A stretch of DNA of 64,000 nucleotides from Serratia marcescens subsp. marcescens ATCC 13880 (GCF_017299535.1 NZ_CP071238.1:3596001-3660000); one strand, 5' to 3'; counted from the stretch's first letter, positions 28,140 through 37,702 are shown. The notes: generated from the sequence alone by a model not told the origin. Program-made: numbers and translations.

Positions 28140-30142
28140 GGCAGTGGGAACCAGGCTGAGGACAACACCGGGCGAACGGCATCCAGCTTAGGCCGATCGT
28201 CGAGGAAGTTGTCGGGGTAATAACCAAAGCTCTGAGCGCCATTGCGCTGCAGGCGACGCATCCATTCGGCCAGCAGTTGACCGTCATCCAGGCTGACCCG
28301 GCGCTCCTTGCGCCAGTCGACAGCCTGCAACTCAAACACCGTTTTATCGAGCGCGCCGGGGTAAGCGGCCACTTTGCCCACCAGTTGATCCAGCCAGCGG
28401 CCGCTGTCGGTGCGCGGCACGTTTTCCATCAGCGGCATCGCCATCGGCGCCACCCAGTCGTAGGCCTGCAGGAAATCCGCCAGATTCTGGCCGAACCAGG
28501 CTTCACTGGCGGGATCGAGCACCGGCATCGCATAGATGTTGCGCGCGGTTTGCACCTGCGGGCCGCGGATCGCCCGCACCCGCTCGGTCAGCGACTGGGT
28601 AAAGTCGATCAGCGCCCGGCTCTTGAAGCGCGTCCAGCGCGCCATCGCCTGCGGATCCTGGCGTATCGCCGCCACCGAACCGGCGAAGCCGGCCTGCCGG
28701 TAGGCCGCAACGGCGTCGGGGCCGGCATCTTCGAAGTCCGACAGCAGGGCATCGTCGTGGAACAGGATCCCTTTGAAGGTGGCGTGGGCCGCCAGATCCT
28801 CGTAGATCTCACCGATGCGCTGACGCGCCACCGGGCTGAACGGCGACAGGCGACGATACTGCTTGTCGTCTACCGACAGCTGCCCGCTTTGCGGATCGAG
28901 GCGCTGCACGCGCGGCACGTCAGGCCCCAGCTCGAACGCCAGCACCGGCATCCAGGCATACACGGCCACGCCGGTGCGCGAAGAGAGCTGCCAGGAGACT
29001 CGGTTGAACAGGTCGGCCTTCATCGGCAGCCAGCGGTTGGGGAAATAGAGCTCGCGCACGTTGCCGTCGCCTTTTGGATCGGCGAACGCCTGCAGGAAAA
29101 CGGTATTGATGCGCAGGTCGTAGATGCGCTGGATCAGCTTGTCGAGGTTTTTGGCCTGCTGCTGCGGATCGGGATCGTAGAGGTAGTCGAGATCGACGTG
29201 CGCCACCCGCATGATCTGTCGGTTCTGTATCTGCGTCAGTTGCTGGGCGAAGCTCGTCAGCGACGGGTTGCCGGCCACCAGCATGCGCGGCACGTTCTCA
29301 GGCGCGTTGACGTCTCCCAGCCCGTTCTCCAGCGTCAGCGCCATGCGGTAACCGTGCTTGCGCGCGATGTCCAGCGCCACGCCGCCGGCCGCACCGTACG
29401 GCCAGACCCACACGCGCGGCGCCTTACCGGTGGCGGCGGTGATGCGCCGGGTGATCAACGCCACGTCCTTCTCGATGCGTTGGCGGTATTCCGTCTCGCT
29501 TTCGTAGCGGCCCTGTTTGGCGTCGTACAGCCGATTGGCGACCGCCGGTTCGGTATTGCCCTGCGGGTTGGCGATGCCGCCGTAATGCGAAGCGTAGGTA
29601 TGCGCGCCAATCTCCACCAGCCCGGAGTCCGACACTTCCCGCACCTGCTGCCAGGTGAGGAAGCGATCGCGCGGCGTCATCAGGCCGCCGAAATCGACCG
29701 GCTTGCCGACCGGCGCATCCAGCCAAACGCCGACCGGCGCCAGCACCGCCGGCCAGTTGTAGGCCTTCAGCAGCGGGAATACCCGGCTGTAGAAGCTGCG
29801 GTAGCCGTCGTCGAAGGTCAGCAGCACCGCCTTGTTCGGCAACGCCGGGCCGCCGTTTTGCGCCTGCAGGATCTGCTCGACCGACACCGGCTGGTAGCCG
29901 TTTTGTTTCAGCCAGGCGAACTGTTCGTTGAGCGCGCTGGTGCGCACCGACATGTAGCGCTGGTCCGCCGCGCCGTCTTCTACGTCGTGATACGCCAGCA
30001 CCGCGTAACGGTTGGCCGGCCACGGCCGTTCCATCGGCCCCACGGGGCGCTCCGCCGGCGGCGTGAAGCGCGGCACGTCCGCCTGACTGCAGGCGGTGGT
30101 CAGCAAGGCGGCCAACACGAGAAGTGAAGATCGAATAAGCAT
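28136..30142 (-). CDS. pgaB: Poly-beta-1,6-N-acetyl-D-glucosamine N-deacetylase PgaB
   Basis: Periplasmic lipoprotein that partially deacetylates PNAG for export. 668 residues: lipobox LTTAC (Cys18), a CE4 polysaccharide deacetylase domain (about 45-305) with [10 protein letters not shown] (Asp111/Asp112) and [10 protein letters not shown] metal-site histidines, and a C-terminal glycoside-hydrolase-like domain (about 310-668) that binds and can cleave the polymer. Separated from pgaA by ten bases. Confidence 0.96.
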   Translation of the reverse strand: MLIRSSLLVLAALLTTACSQADVPRFTPPAERPVGPMERPWPANRYAVLAYHDVEDGAADQRYMSVRTSALNEQFAWLKQNGYQPVSVEQILQAQNGGPALPNKAVLLTFDDGYRSFYSRVFPLLKAYNWPAVLAPVGVWLDAPVGKPVDFGGLMTPRDRFLTWQQVREVSDSGLVEIGAHTYASHYGGIANPQGNTEPAVANRLYDAKQGRYESETEYRQRIEKDVALITRRITAATGKAPRVWVWPYGAAGGVALDIARKHGYRMALTLENGLGDVNAPENVPRMLVAGNPSLTSFAQQLTQIQNRQIMRVAHVDLDYLYDPDPQQQAKNLDKLIQRIYDLRINTVFLQAFADPKGDGNVRELYFPNRWLPMKADLFNRVSWQLSSRTGVAVYAWMPVLAFELGPDVPRVQRLDPQSGQLSVDDKQYRRLSPFSPVARQRIGEIYEDLAAHATFKGILFHDDALLSDFEDAGPDAVAAYRQAGFAGSVAAIRQDPQAMARWTRFKSRALIDFTQSLTERVRAIRGPQVQTARNIYAMPVLDPASEAWFGQNLADFLQAYDWVAPMAMPLMENVPRTDSGRWLDQLVGKVAAYPGALDKTVFELQAVDWRKERRVSLDDGQLLAEWMRRLQRNGAQSFGYYPDNFLDDRPKLDAVRPVLSSAWFPLP

Positions 30143-30152
30143 GATGATTCCT

Positions 30153-32609
30153 TTAAAAACGATAATTCAGATCAAACGTCACGCCGATGTTCCGCTCGCG
30201 TTTGCCGTCGTACGGATGCTTCTCAAACTGCAGCATCGCGCCGGCGTCCAACACTCCGTTCCAGCTGACGCGCTGGCCGTAACCCAGCTGGGTGATCGGC
30301 TTGCGCGCATAGTCCCGCTGCCAATAGCTGCCGGCGCCGGCCTGGAACTGCTGACTCCACTCGGTCTGATAATGGCGATACAGGGTGTGATCGAGCGTTA
30401 ACGACGGCAGCAGCGTGAAGTCGCGCTTCGGGTTGTAATACGGCACGTTCTCCTGGCTGTTGCGGCTGCCGGACAGCGTCAGGTTCATGTCCAGCCGATA
30501 GCGGGCGCCGGCGAGCAGCCGTTGCCGCCCTTCCAGGCCGTACTCCAGCCGGTTGTTGCCGTCCGAGAAGTGCGAAGGCGCCACGCTGGCGCGCAGCTCG
30601 CGGCTTTCGTTCTGCTGCCAACGCAGCCACAGGTTGCCGCCGTTGGCGCTGATGCCGTTGGTCAACGCGCGCAGCGGCGTCTCGGCCGACAGGCGCGCCA
30701 CCGAACCGCCGAGGCGCCATTGATCATTCAGGTCATACCAGGATGAGAGGCGCAGGCCGAGCTCATTGCCGTGGCCGTAGTTGCGGTTGGCCACCTCGGC
30801 CTCCAGCCACAGATCGCGCGAGCGCCACTCGGCGCCGGCGCTGAGATCGCGGTTGATGCCCTTGCCCTCGTCGAATTGGCCGGTGTTGAATCCCCAGCCG
30901 GTGAACAACCGCCAGTTGTCGTCGATCGGCGGTGAATAGAGCGCGGCGTGAATGCCGAAATCGTGGCTGCCGCTGACCGGCCCGTCGGAATCAATGCCCT
31001 GATTGCCGCTGATGCGCAGTTCAGACATATGGTGAATGCGGCGCGAACGTTCAAGCTGCTGAGCGGCGACGCTTTCCGGCGCGCGCTGGATGACGTCGTC
31101 GGCCAGCAAATCCAGTTGGCGCCACTCCTGCAACGCCTGCGCGACATAGCCCTGCTGGATCTCCAACGGCAGGCTGCGCGGCTCCAGCCCTTCCACCTGC
31201 TTCAACTCCTCCTCGGCGCGACGCGGCCAGCCGCGCGCCAAATAAACGCTGGCCAAGGAGATGCGCAAACCCTGATTGCCCGGCGCCGTTCGCGCCAGAT
31301 GGGTCAACTGCCGTTCGGCCTCGGCCAGATCGCGTTGATAAACCCGCGACTGCGCCAGCAGCGATTGGCCGACCAGCCAGTCATCGTTGTAGGCCAGCGT
31401 CGGCAGTTGGTACAGGCGGGTCGCGTAGGGATAGCGCTGGCTGACGCGCTGCGCCAGCAACGCCGCCTGATCGATGCGTTCGTTCTCCGCCTGCGCGTAA
31501 AACAGATCGGTTTCGTCTTCGGCTGTCACCGCCTGCGGCGCGGCGGCGTTCAGGCGGCCGAAAATGGCCTGCGCCTTGTCCGGCTGCTGCAGATAGAGGT
31601 AAGCGGACGCCGCCCAGCGCTGGGCATAATCCGGCACCGTGCGCCCTTCCGCCTGCAAGGTTTGATATTCGCTCACCACTTCGGCCATTCGATAACGCGC
31701 CAACAGCGCGCCCAGGCGATCGACGCGCGCCTGTTGGTAGCTGTCCTGCGCCTCCGGCAGCGGCCGCCACTGCGCCAGCAGTTGGTCATAGCGCGCCAGC
31801 GCGCGGTCGGCGATGACGAAACGTTCTTGTTCGCCGCGAGCATCGATAAACGACAGCCGCACCAGCTCGGCGGCTTCATCCGCCTGCAGGCGCCGCTGCT
31901 GCGCGGGCGGCAATGCCAGCCCCTGGCTTTCACGCAGCGCCGGATCCGCGACCCGATTCGCCGCCAGCAGCGTCACGTAATAAGCCTGAATACCGGTGTC
32001 GGACGGCGCCAGCGCGCGGGCATGAGTGGCGTTTTCCAGCGCCGCCCAGCTGCGGCCGGCGGCCTGGTCCACATAGGCGCGCGTCAGATACCACGTCGCC
32101 GGCTCCAGCAGTTTCTCCGCGTTGGACGCCTCCGTTTGCGCCTGCGCATCCTGCCCGGCATCAGCCAGCGTCATCACATAGCCACGCTGTAAGCCGCCGT
32201 CGGCGGGAGCGAGCTGCAACGCCGTACGCCACAGTCGCAGCGATGGTTGCCACTGCTTCAGGTTACGATAGGCGCGGGCCGCCGTCGCCAGACTGGCGCT
32301 ATCCCGCTGCAGCGCGGTGCCGTCGGCACGCCAAAGCGCGACGACCTCTTCATCGTGGCCGGCCCACCCGGCCACCTGGATATAATCGGCTCGCTGCTGC
32401 AGGCTCAACCCCTCCTGAGCGCGCCGCTGCGATAAATACGCCAGCACCGGCGCAGTATCGCCCGATCTGGCCTGACGGATCAGCGCGTCATAGCGTTCAT
32501 CCGCCAGCGCGGTGGCCGGCAGGGATAAACCGATAAACAGCAATGACGCCGCATATTTGGTAGCGTGGCGTTCGGTAAAACGTAATGAACGCGAGTTAAC
32601 TTTAGGCAC
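30153..32609 (-). CDS. pgaA: PNAG outer membrane export porin PgaA
   Basis: Outer membrane exporter of partially deacetylated PNAG. 818 residues: an unusually long N-terminus before the signal core (KYAASLLFIGLSLPATALA, cleavage near residue 36), a periplasmic TPR superhelix (about 40-510) that binds PgaB, and a C-terminal 16-strand barrel ending FDLNYRF. The only plausible start is the GTG at 32609 with AGGA seven bases upstream; no ATG occurs before the mature domain. First gene of pgaABCD; its leader carries GGA triplets suggestive of CsrA control. Confidence 0.94.
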   Translation of the reverse strand: MPKVNSRSLRFTERHATKYAASLLFIGLSLPATALADERYDALIRQARSGDTAPVLAYLSQRRAQEGLSLQQRADYIQVAGWAGHDEEVVALWRADGTALQRDSASLATAARAYRNLKQWQPSLRLWRTALQLAPADGGLQRGYVMTLADAGQDAQAQTEASNAEKLLEPATWYLTRAYVDQAAGRSWAALENATHARALAPSDTGIQAYYVTLLAANRVADPALRESQGLALPPAQQRRLQADEAAELVRLSFIDARGEQERFVIADRALARYDQLLAQWRPLPEAQDSYQQARVDRLGALLARYRMAEVVSEYQTLQAEGRTVPDYAQRWAASAYLYLQQPDKAQAIFGRLNAAAPQAVTAEDETDLFYAQAENERIDQAALLAQRVSQRYPYATRLYQLPTLAYNDDWLVGQSLLAQSRVYQRDLAEAERQLTHLARTAPGNQGLRISLASVYLARGWPRRAEEELKQVEGLEPRSLPLEIQQGYVAQALQEWRQLDLLADDVIQRAPESVAAQQLERSRRIHHMSELRISGNQGIDSDGPVSGSHDFGIHAALYSPPIDDNWRLFTGWGFNTGQFDEGKGINRDLSAGAEWRSRDLWLEAEVANRNYGHGNELGLRLSSWYDLNDQWRLGGSVARLSAETPLRALTNGISANGGNLWLRWQQNESRELRASVAPSHFSDGNNRLEYGLEGRQRLLAGARYRLDMNLTLSGSRNSQENVPYYNPKRDFTLLPSLTLDHTLYRHYQTEWSQQFQAGAGSYWQRDYARKPITQLGYGQRVSWNGVLDAGAMLQFEKHPYDGKRERNIGVTFDLNYRF

Positions 32610-32645
32610 GAGGTATTCCTTTAATCCGTGAGCTGCTGTCCTGGC
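32610..32645 (-). promoter_or_regulatory. pgaA leader with GGA motifs (possible CsrA sites)
   Basis: In the mRNA sense, three GGA triplets lie at 32639-32641 (CAGGACA), 32625-32627 (ACGGAUU) and 32617-32619 (AAGGAAU), the last inside the ribosome-binding region. E. coli pgaA is repressed by CsrA binding several GGA sites in its leader. Match by position and motif only. Confidence 0.45.
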
Positions 32646-33188
32646 AAAGTAGAAATGCGAGCAGGCACCCGAAAAGTCGGCTAGAGCCGTCGGGTAATAA
32701 GCATGGAGTAATGAATATTTCTGTCTGGCGCACGCTTAAATAGAATCGAATGCGCCTTTGCCTAAAAAGAGTATTTTATAAATCCGACAATGAATACCGC
32801 AGCCAGGTGATATCTGCCTGAAACTGGAATTTCACAATTAACAATAAGTGAAATAATAAAAATTAAAACAATACAAATCAATAAGATGAGATTTGTTTAT
32901 GACCAATATTCTTATTTTCACTCTTTCGTGTGAAATTATATAAAAACCAGTGTGATATTTGATTTTAATTCTCATTATCACCGGCCAACAGGAATATTAA
33001 TCCAAACATCCAATTAAATAATCTGCCTTCTTGGAAAAATAATAAGACTATTGTTAACACGAAAATTAAATTTGCCTGCTAATAATTATTCAGTTCAATT
33101 TAAATTCCCCACGTATACATTCATGCTGGCTATCTCCCGGACATGCCGTCACAATAGCGCCTCATTCTGGTTTCAATCAGGGATTGCC
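32646..33188. other. AT-rich intergenic region between pgaA and the HicB-like gene
   Basis: About 540 bases, strongly AT-rich from 32700 to 33060, with no gene that I can support. It must contain the divergent promoters of pgaABCD and of the HicB-like gene. In E. coli, NhaR activates pgaA from such upstream DNA, but I could not identify its site here. No HicA-sized toxin frame is present. Confidence 0.5.
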
Positions 33189-33626
33189 ATGTACAGCCAC
33201 TACCCCGCCCATTACACCTTCGATAGCGACAGCGATGCCTGGCAGATCGGTTTCCACGACTTCCCCGAGTGGCAATCTGCCTGCTATAAACGCGAAGACA
33301 TTGAGCTGGAAGCGCAGGAAAGCCTGCTGGCCGCCATCGCCGCCGCGATGGATGAAGGGCTGCCCCTGCCCGCCCCTTCTCCTCTGCAAACCGATGACTT
33401 GAGGATACATCTGCCGGCTCTGGTGACGCTGAAGATCGAACTGCACAACGCGATGCTGCGCAAAAACACCGGCAAAGCGGCGCTGGCGCGCAAGCTGGGA
33501 TTCAACGGCGGGCAAATGGAGCGGTTGCTGAATATCGGCTACGCCTCGAAGATTGAAGCGTTGGAGCAGGCGTTGTATCTGCTGGGCTACGAAGTGCGCG
33601 TGACAATAAGCGAAGTTTGTCAATAA
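33189..33626 (+). CDS. HicB-family antitoxin-like protein (orphan)
   Basis: 145 residues. The N-terminal half is the HicB partial RNase-H-like fold (HYTFDSDSDAWQIGFHDFPEWQSACYKREDIELEAQESLLAAIAAAMDEG), followed by a helix-turn-helix-like C-terminus (KAALARKLGFNGGQMERLLNIGYASKIEALEQAL). HicB normally neutralises the HicA mRNA interferase, but no hicA is adjacent, so it may act only as a DNA-binding regulator. The start at 33189 has AGGGA at 33179-33183; the frame is open to 33051 without similarity. Confidence 0.75.
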   Translation: MYSHYPAHYTFDSDSDAWQIGFHDFPEWQSACYKREDIELEAQESLLAAIAAAMDEGLPLPAPSPLQTDDLRIHLPALVTLKIELHNAMLRKNTGKAALARKLGFNGGQMERLLNIGYASKIEALEQALYLLGYEVRVTISEVCQ

Positions 33627-33731
33627 GTTAGCGATATGTAAGCGAAATATTATCCAAGGGGGCTAAATTTTCCCCGTTTTGCGCCGATATGATGGCTACC
33701 TAATCACTTGTCGCAACAACGAAGGCTAAAA

Positions 33732-33827
33732 ATGGAGTGGAGTCGCCGTCATATTTGGGCCGTTATTCTGCTGTCTTGTCTCGTTTTTTGGGTCATTTTG
33801 GCGACCGGCATCAACGCCGTCGCCTGA
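33732..33827 (+). CDS. Small membrane protein, 31 residues (YmiA-like)
   Basis: Short gene: MEWSRRHIWAVILLSCLVF continuing with WVILATGINAVA. A basic N-terminus and a single membrane helix, resembling the YmiA family of enterobacterial small proteins (pattern basic-W-A-V/hydrophobic-L-F-W-V). It is preceded by an AAGG-containing ribosome site and followed 32 bases later by an intrinsic terminator, so it looks like an independent transcription unit. Function unknown. Confidence 0.6.
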   Translation: MEWSRRHIWAVILLSCLVFWVILATGINAVA

Positions 33828-33859
33828 GCGCCCGCCGCCGTATTGCAATACCCGATTTT

Positions 33860-33881
33860 AAAGCCCGCCACAGCGGGCTTT
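33860..33881 (+). terminator. Intrinsic terminator after the 31-residue gene
   Basis: AAAGCCCGC/GCGGGCTTT hairpin followed by T-rich sequence. Confidence 0.8.
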
Positions 33882-33898
33882 CTGTTCACGACGTATCG

Positions 33899-34672
33899 CT
33901 AACTGGAATGCGTGGTAAAGCTCTTACAAGAAAAGTCAAGCAAATTCTCAGTGTGCCCCGTATTGTTTTTCATCGCCCCTTCCTCGTCTGCCAATAAAAT
34001 AAACCCTTGTTGTTTATCTTCAAAAGTAACGGGGACGACCGCCACACCAAACTTTCTCATATCCGCGTTTTTTTTAATCAGATCATGACCTATATTGATA
34101 AATGGAAACACACCGTCCAAATCCGCTTGCCTTATTCGCATACCTAAATAATGTTGCCCAACCAAGTTGTCTTTCAACGGTGTCCATTCATCCCCAATAT
34201 TAGGTAGCTGGCGGTCTATACTGCGTCTGACATGCGGTTTCAAGCATGAAATGTGAATGTGCAATTGCCCTTGAGTACGGCCTCGCTGCGAGTTTATTGT
34301 TAAAGCATAAGCTTCTCGTGGTAATGAAGAGCCATAAACTTCTTCCAGAACATGTCGATTCTGCCAAGCCAACGCAAAATAATTTGGCGTATCAGCTAAT
34401 AACAGTTCCGGACTTTCGACTCCCGCCATTTTCAACGTTGGCACGAGCAAATAATGATAGCGGCTTTCAAGATCGCGTACGATGGCATAGCCACGAGCGA
34501 CACCTTCATCCATTGAAACTTTATCGCAGGGAAATGGTGTTCCTAAATATTGATAGTTAAACACACATAGATTATTCACTACGCGCCACAAAGCATTACT
34601 GGCAAAAGCAGACGGCGGTGCCGCTATCAAAAAGATCACCGATACTTTAAAAAAAAACCTTAATAACAACAA
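33899..34672 (-). CDS. cdh: CDP-diacylglycerol pyrophosphatase (Cdh)
   Basis: Hydrolyses CDP-diacylglycerol to phosphatidate and CMP at the inner membrane. The 257-residue product has an N-terminal membrane/signal segment, the conserved LLVPTLKMAGVESPELL block and the HIT-type catalytic motif QLHIHISCLKP. Two Cys near the N-terminus (NNLCVF, FPCDKV) match family cysteines. The gene is AT-richer than its neighbours, with codon use suggesting transfer or relaxed selection. Not in the same neighbourhood as E. coli cdh. Confidence 0.88.
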   Translation of the reverse strand: MLLLRFFFKVSVIFLIAAPPSAFASNALWRVVNNLCVFNYQYLGTPFPCDKVSMDEGVARGYAIVRDLESRYHYLLVPTLKMAGVESPELLLADTPNYFALAWQNRHVLEEVYGSSLPREAYALTINSQRGRTQGQLHIHISCLKPHVRRSIDRQLPNIGDEWTPLKDNLVGQHYLGMRIRQADLDGVFPFINIGHDLIKKNADMRKFGVAVVPVTFEDKQQGFILLADEEGAMKNNTGHTENLLDFSCKSFTTHSS

Positions 34673-34820
34673 ATTAAAAATCCTTTTCGATTGTAGCCAG
34701 CCTACGTTACAACGATATCCTAGCGTCGAAACTTACTATAGGTAAACATAAATAAAAAGCGTTATAAAACAGCCCGCACTGTTTAAAAAACAGCCGAAAA
34801 TTGTGATCAAAAACACAGTA

Positions 34821-34850
34821 TTGAAATCAGACCAGTATTGAGAGTACATT
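34821..34850 (+). promoter_or_regulatory. Putative promoter of the ypdK transcript
   Basis: TTGAAA (34821-34826) and TACATT (34845-34850) with an 18-base spacer. Predicted start of transcription near 34857, just before the structured leader. Confidence 0.5.
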
Positions 34851-34856
34851 AGCGCC

Positions 34857-35036
34857 GATCCTGTCGCGGTTCGGATTTTACCTCACGGAGCATGAGGCGC
34901 GACAACCGGACAGCCCGCGCTCGAGGACGTTGTTCTTTCGCTTGGAAGAATCCGCCCGACAAGCAGGTTGCCCATAAAATACTCAGCACAACAATCGGGA
35001 TCATTGCTGGCGAGGACTCCAGACAGGAGTTGTTCA
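34857..35036 (+). ncRNA. Structured 5' leader of ypdK
   Basis: About 180 bases between the predicted start site and ypdK. A long-range stem pairs TGTCGCG (34862-34868) with CGCGACA (34898-34904) and encloses a smaller CTCA/TGAG stem-loop. No sizeable reading frame in the sense direction is convincing. It could be a regulatory leader or the 5' part of a dual-function small RNA. No named RNA family was recognised. Confidence 0.4.
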
Positions 35037-35111
35037 GTGAAATATTTTTTGATGGGCGTGTCATTCATGCTGGTTGCCTGGGTTGGCACCTTCATGTTGA
35101 TGGTTGCCTGA
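35037..35111 (+). CDS. ypdK: Small membrane peptide YpdK
   Basis: 24-residue hydrophobic peptide MKYFLMGVSFMLVAWVGTF ending MLMVA, almost identical in pattern to E. coli YpdK as I recall it. Starts at GTG (35037) with AGGAG at 35025-35029, seven bases before it. In E. coli ypdK also lies beside alaC; here a cytochrome b561 gene sits between them. Followed 25 bases later by a strong intrinsic terminator. Function unknown. Confidence 0.75.
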   Translation: MKYFLMGVSFMLVAWVGTFMLMVA

Positions 35112-35136
35112 CAGCAGCCAGACCAGGAACACAGCC

Positions 35137-35160
35137 AAAGGGACGCGCAAGCGTCCCTTT
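35137..35160 (+). terminator. ypdK intrinsic terminator
   Basis: AAAGGGACGC/GCGTCCCTTT perfect hairpin downstream of ypdK; symmetric enough to act for the convergent cytochrome b561 gene too. Confidence 0.85.
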
Positions 35161-35177
35161 GTCGTTTCGGCGAGCGA

Positions 35178-35702
35178 TCATTTGCCCGGCATCATGCGGC
35201 GCAGGGTGTCGTCCTTGCGCAGGTAGTGGTGATACAGCGCCGCCAGCGCATGCGCGCCAATGATAAAGTAGCCAACGTTTGCCAGCGTCTCATGCACCGT
35301 TTTGACCAGCCTGCGCATCACCGGATCCGGCGTCACCCATTGCGGGACCGGCCACCCCAGTAAAGTCCACGATTTCCCGCCGTAGGCCAGGGTTAACACG
35401 CCCAGCAGCGGCAACATCAGGAAGACCACGTACAGCAGCCAATGGAAGATCTTGGCACCCACTTCCTGCCATTCCTCCAGCGGCGGCGTGGTCGGCGGCA
35501 CAGCGTGGAAAGCGCGCATGGCCAACCGAATCAGCATCAGGGCAAAAACCGATACCCCAAAGTTAAAGTGCAGATTTTTGACCAGCGGCGCCCACGCCTC
35601 CGGCACCGAATCCTTCAGCAACATCGCCGAATAGGTGAGGATCACCATCAGCAACGTCAGCCAATGTAAAACGATTTGCGATCGCGCGTAGCGGTTGCTC
35701 AT
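35178..35702 (-). CDS. Cytochrome b561 (CybB/YodB type)
   Basis: 174-residue, four-helix inner membrane diheme cytochrome. N-terminal RYARSQIVLHWLTLLMV and HFNFGVSVFALMLIRLAMR supply the first heme-ligand histidines, with further His in KIFHWLLYVV and VGYFIIGAHALAALYHHYL. Electron transfer from the quinone pool is the family role; in some members the substrate is superoxide. Single gene convergent with ypdK. Confidence 0.9.
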   Translation of the reverse strand: MSNRYARSQIVLHWLTLLMVILTYSAMLLKDSVPEAWAPLVKNLHFNFGVSVFALMLIRLAMRAFHAVPPTTPPLEEWQEVGAKIFHWLLYVVFLMLPLLGVLTLAYGGKSWTLLGWPVPQWVTPDPVMRRLVKTVHETLANVGYFIIGAHALAALYHHYLRKDDTLRRMMPGK

Positions 35703-35776
35703 ACACTCTATCCAAAAAATAAAATTCAGCGTAGTCGAGCATAATGGGGAAATAATGAAGAAAACCTTGGGACGGT

Positions 35777-35806
35777 AAAAAATAAGGCCGGGCGAACGCC
35801 CGGCCT
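35777..35806 (-). terminator. alaC intrinsic terminator
   Basis: AGGCCGGGC/GCCCGGCCT hairpin followed on the minus strand by a T-tract, eight bases after the alaC stop. Confidence 0.9.
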
Positions 35807-35813
35807 GACAGGA

Positions 35814-37043
35814 TTATTTGGCGCCGCCGGCTTTGCCCGGCTTCAGCAGCCCGTCCGCGCGGAACATCGCCTTGATGCCGCGCACCGCCTGGCGGATACG
35901 GTCCTGATTCTCGATCAGCGCGAAACGCACGTGGGTATCGCCGTAGTCGCCGAAGCCGATGCCCGGCGAGACGCAGACCTTGGCTTCCGCCAGCAGGCGT
36001 TTGGCAAACTCCAGCGAGCCGAGGTGGGCATAAGGCTCGGGAATTTTCGCCCACACGTACATCGACGCCTTCGGGTTTTCCACCATCCAGCCCGCCTCGT
36101 GCAGCCCCTTCACCAACACGTTGCGGCGCTGCCGATACTGCTCGGCGATATCGCGCACGCACTGCTGATCGCCCTCCAGCGCGGCGATGGCCGCCACCTG
36201 CAGCGGCGTAAAGGTGCCGTAGTCGTGATAACTCTTGATGCGCGCCAGCGCACTGACCAGCTCAGGGTTGCCGACCATGAAACCAATGCGCCAGCCGGCC
36301 ATGTTGTAGCTTTTCGACAGGGTGAAGAACTCCACCGCAATGTCTTTCGCCCCCGGCACCTGCATGATCGACGGCGCTTTCCAGCCGTCATAGACGATAT
36401 CGGCATAGGCCAGATCGTGGATCACCAGCACGTTGTACTGTTTGGCCAGCGCCACCACCCGCTCGAAGAAATCCAGCTCCACGCACTGCGCGGTCGGGTT
36501 GGACGGGAAGCCGAGGATCATCATTTTCGGGCGCGGAATGGTTTCCCGAATGGCGCGCTCCAGCTCACCGAAGAAATCCACGCCGTCCACCAGCGGCACC
36601 GAACGCACCTGGGCGCCGGCGATCACCGCGCCGTAAATGTGGATCGGGTAGCTGGGATTCGGCACCAGCACGGTATCGCCGTGATCGAGGGTCGCCAGCA
36701 TCAGGTGCGCCAGCCCCTCTTTCGAACCGATGGTGACGATGGCTTCGCTTTCCGGATCGATATCCACCTGATAACGATCGGCATACCAGCGCGAAATGGC
36801 GCGGCGCAGGCGCGGAATGCCGCGCGAGGTGGAATAACCGTGGGTGTCGTCGCGCTGGGCGACGGCGCACAGTTTTTCCACGATGTGCGGCGGCGTCGGG
36901 CCGTCGGGGTTCCCCATGCTGAAATCGATAATATCCTCGCCGCGACGGCGTGCGGCCATCTTCAGTTCGGCGGTGATGTTGAATACGTAAGGGGGAAGAC
37001 GTTCAATGCGCGTAAAACGGCGCTGTGGACTGTTATCAGCCAT
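35814..37043 (-). CDS. alaC: Glutamate-pyruvate aminotransferase AlaC
   Basis: PLP-dependent class I aminotransferase that makes alanine from pyruvate and glutamate. 409 residues with the start at 37043; the frame is open to 37274 but lacks similarity there. Signature blocks are [35 protein letters not shown] and the PLP-lysine motif [16 protein letters not shown]. coli AlaC (412 residues) also lies next to ypdA. E. coli alaC is Lrp-controlled; no site was identified here. Confidence 0.95.
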   Translation of the reverse strand: MADNSPQRRFTRIERLPPYVFNITAELKMAARRRGEDIIDFSMGNPDGPTPPHIVEKLCAVAQRDDTHGYSTSRGIPRLRRAISRWYADRYQVDIDPESEAIVTIGSKEGLAHLMLATLDHGDTVLVPNPSYPIHIYGAVIAGAQVRSVPLVDGVDFFGELERAIRETIPRPKMMILGFPSNPTAQCVELDFFERVVALAKQYNVLVIHDLAYADIVYDGWKAPSIMQVPGAKDIAVEFFTLSKSYNMAGWRIGFMVGNPELVSALARIKSYHDYGTFTPLQVAAIAALEGDQQCVRDIAEQYRQRRNVLVKGLHEAGWMVENPKASMYVWAKIPEPYAHLGSLEFAKRLLAEAKVCVSPGIGFGDYGDTHVRFALIENQDRIRQAVRGIKAMFRADGLLKPGKAGGAK

Positions 37044-37162
37044 AGGGGATTCCTCGATAGACGTTAGCGCCCGGACCGTCCGAGCGACGCTGGCCAGCGA
37101 ACTGACCGAATATCGAACATAGCGCAGCGCCGACGAGCTTGTCGATACCCGGCGCGATATTT

Positions 37163-37702
37163 TTATTTGCCGCCCTGAAACTCCGCCGCCAGCAGCCCGA
37201 ACAGCCAGTCGTCGCACCACTGCTCCGCCAGACGGTAGTTGTCGCGCAACGTGCCCTCCAGCTGAAAACCGCACGACTCCAGCAGGCCGCGCGAGGCAAG
37301 GTTGCCGGCGGTCACGGTGGCGGTCAGCTTGTGAAAACCGCAGGCGTTCACCGCAAAATCCAGCACTGCCCGCAGCGACTCCTTGCCATAGCCCTTGCCC
37401 TGGCCGGCAGGCAAACTCCCGTATCCCACCTCCGCCTGCCGATACGGCGCCCAGTGCGGGCGAAAGCCGGTAATGCCCACCGCCTCTCCGCTGCGCTTCT
37501 CACGCATCACCAGGCACAACCACTGCTCGCCGTGTTTGTCCCAGGCCGGCAGGCGCTCTTCGAACCGTGCGCGGATCTCCGCTTCGCTGCGCGGATCGGA
37601 GATGTAACGGATCACCTCGGGATCTTGGTACAGGCGCAGAAACAGCGGCCAATCCTCGGCGGTTATCGACTGTAAGTACAAGCGTTCAGTGACCAGCTTC
37701 AT
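37163..37702 (-). CDS. GNAT-family N-acetyltransferase (RimJ-like)
   Basis: 179 residues of the GNAT fold, with the RimJ/RimL-type opening [30 protein letters not shown], the acetyl-CoA loop [17 protein letters not shown] and the C-terminal [17 protein letters not shown]. Probably acetylates a protein N-terminus or small amine. Start at 37702 follows the family N-terminus; the frame is open to 37783. Confidence 0.88.
   Translation of the reverse strand: MKLVTERLYLQSITAEDWPLFLRLYQDPEVIRYISDPRSEAEIRARFEERLPAWDKHGEQWLCLVMREKRSGEAVGITGFRPHWAPYRQAEVGYGSLPAGQGKGYGKESLRAVLDFAVNACGFHKLTATVTAGNLASRGLLESCGFQLEGTLRDNYRLAEQWCDDWLFGLLAAEFQGGK

Noticed and set aside
28277..30127. 616-residue plus-strand frame
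   Set aside because: Antisense to pgaB; Arg/His/Gln-rich shadow of a GC-rich gene.
33051..33188. N-terminal extension of the HicB-like gene, or a HicA toxin
   Set aside because: The extension has no HicA or HicB likeness and lacks a ribosome site; the start at 33189 has AGGGA and the family N-terminus.
34883..35263. Frames of 70-123 codons on both strands around ypdK
   Set aside because: They overlap the ypdK leader, show no similarity and cross the terminator; the 24-residue YpdK frame is the conserved one.
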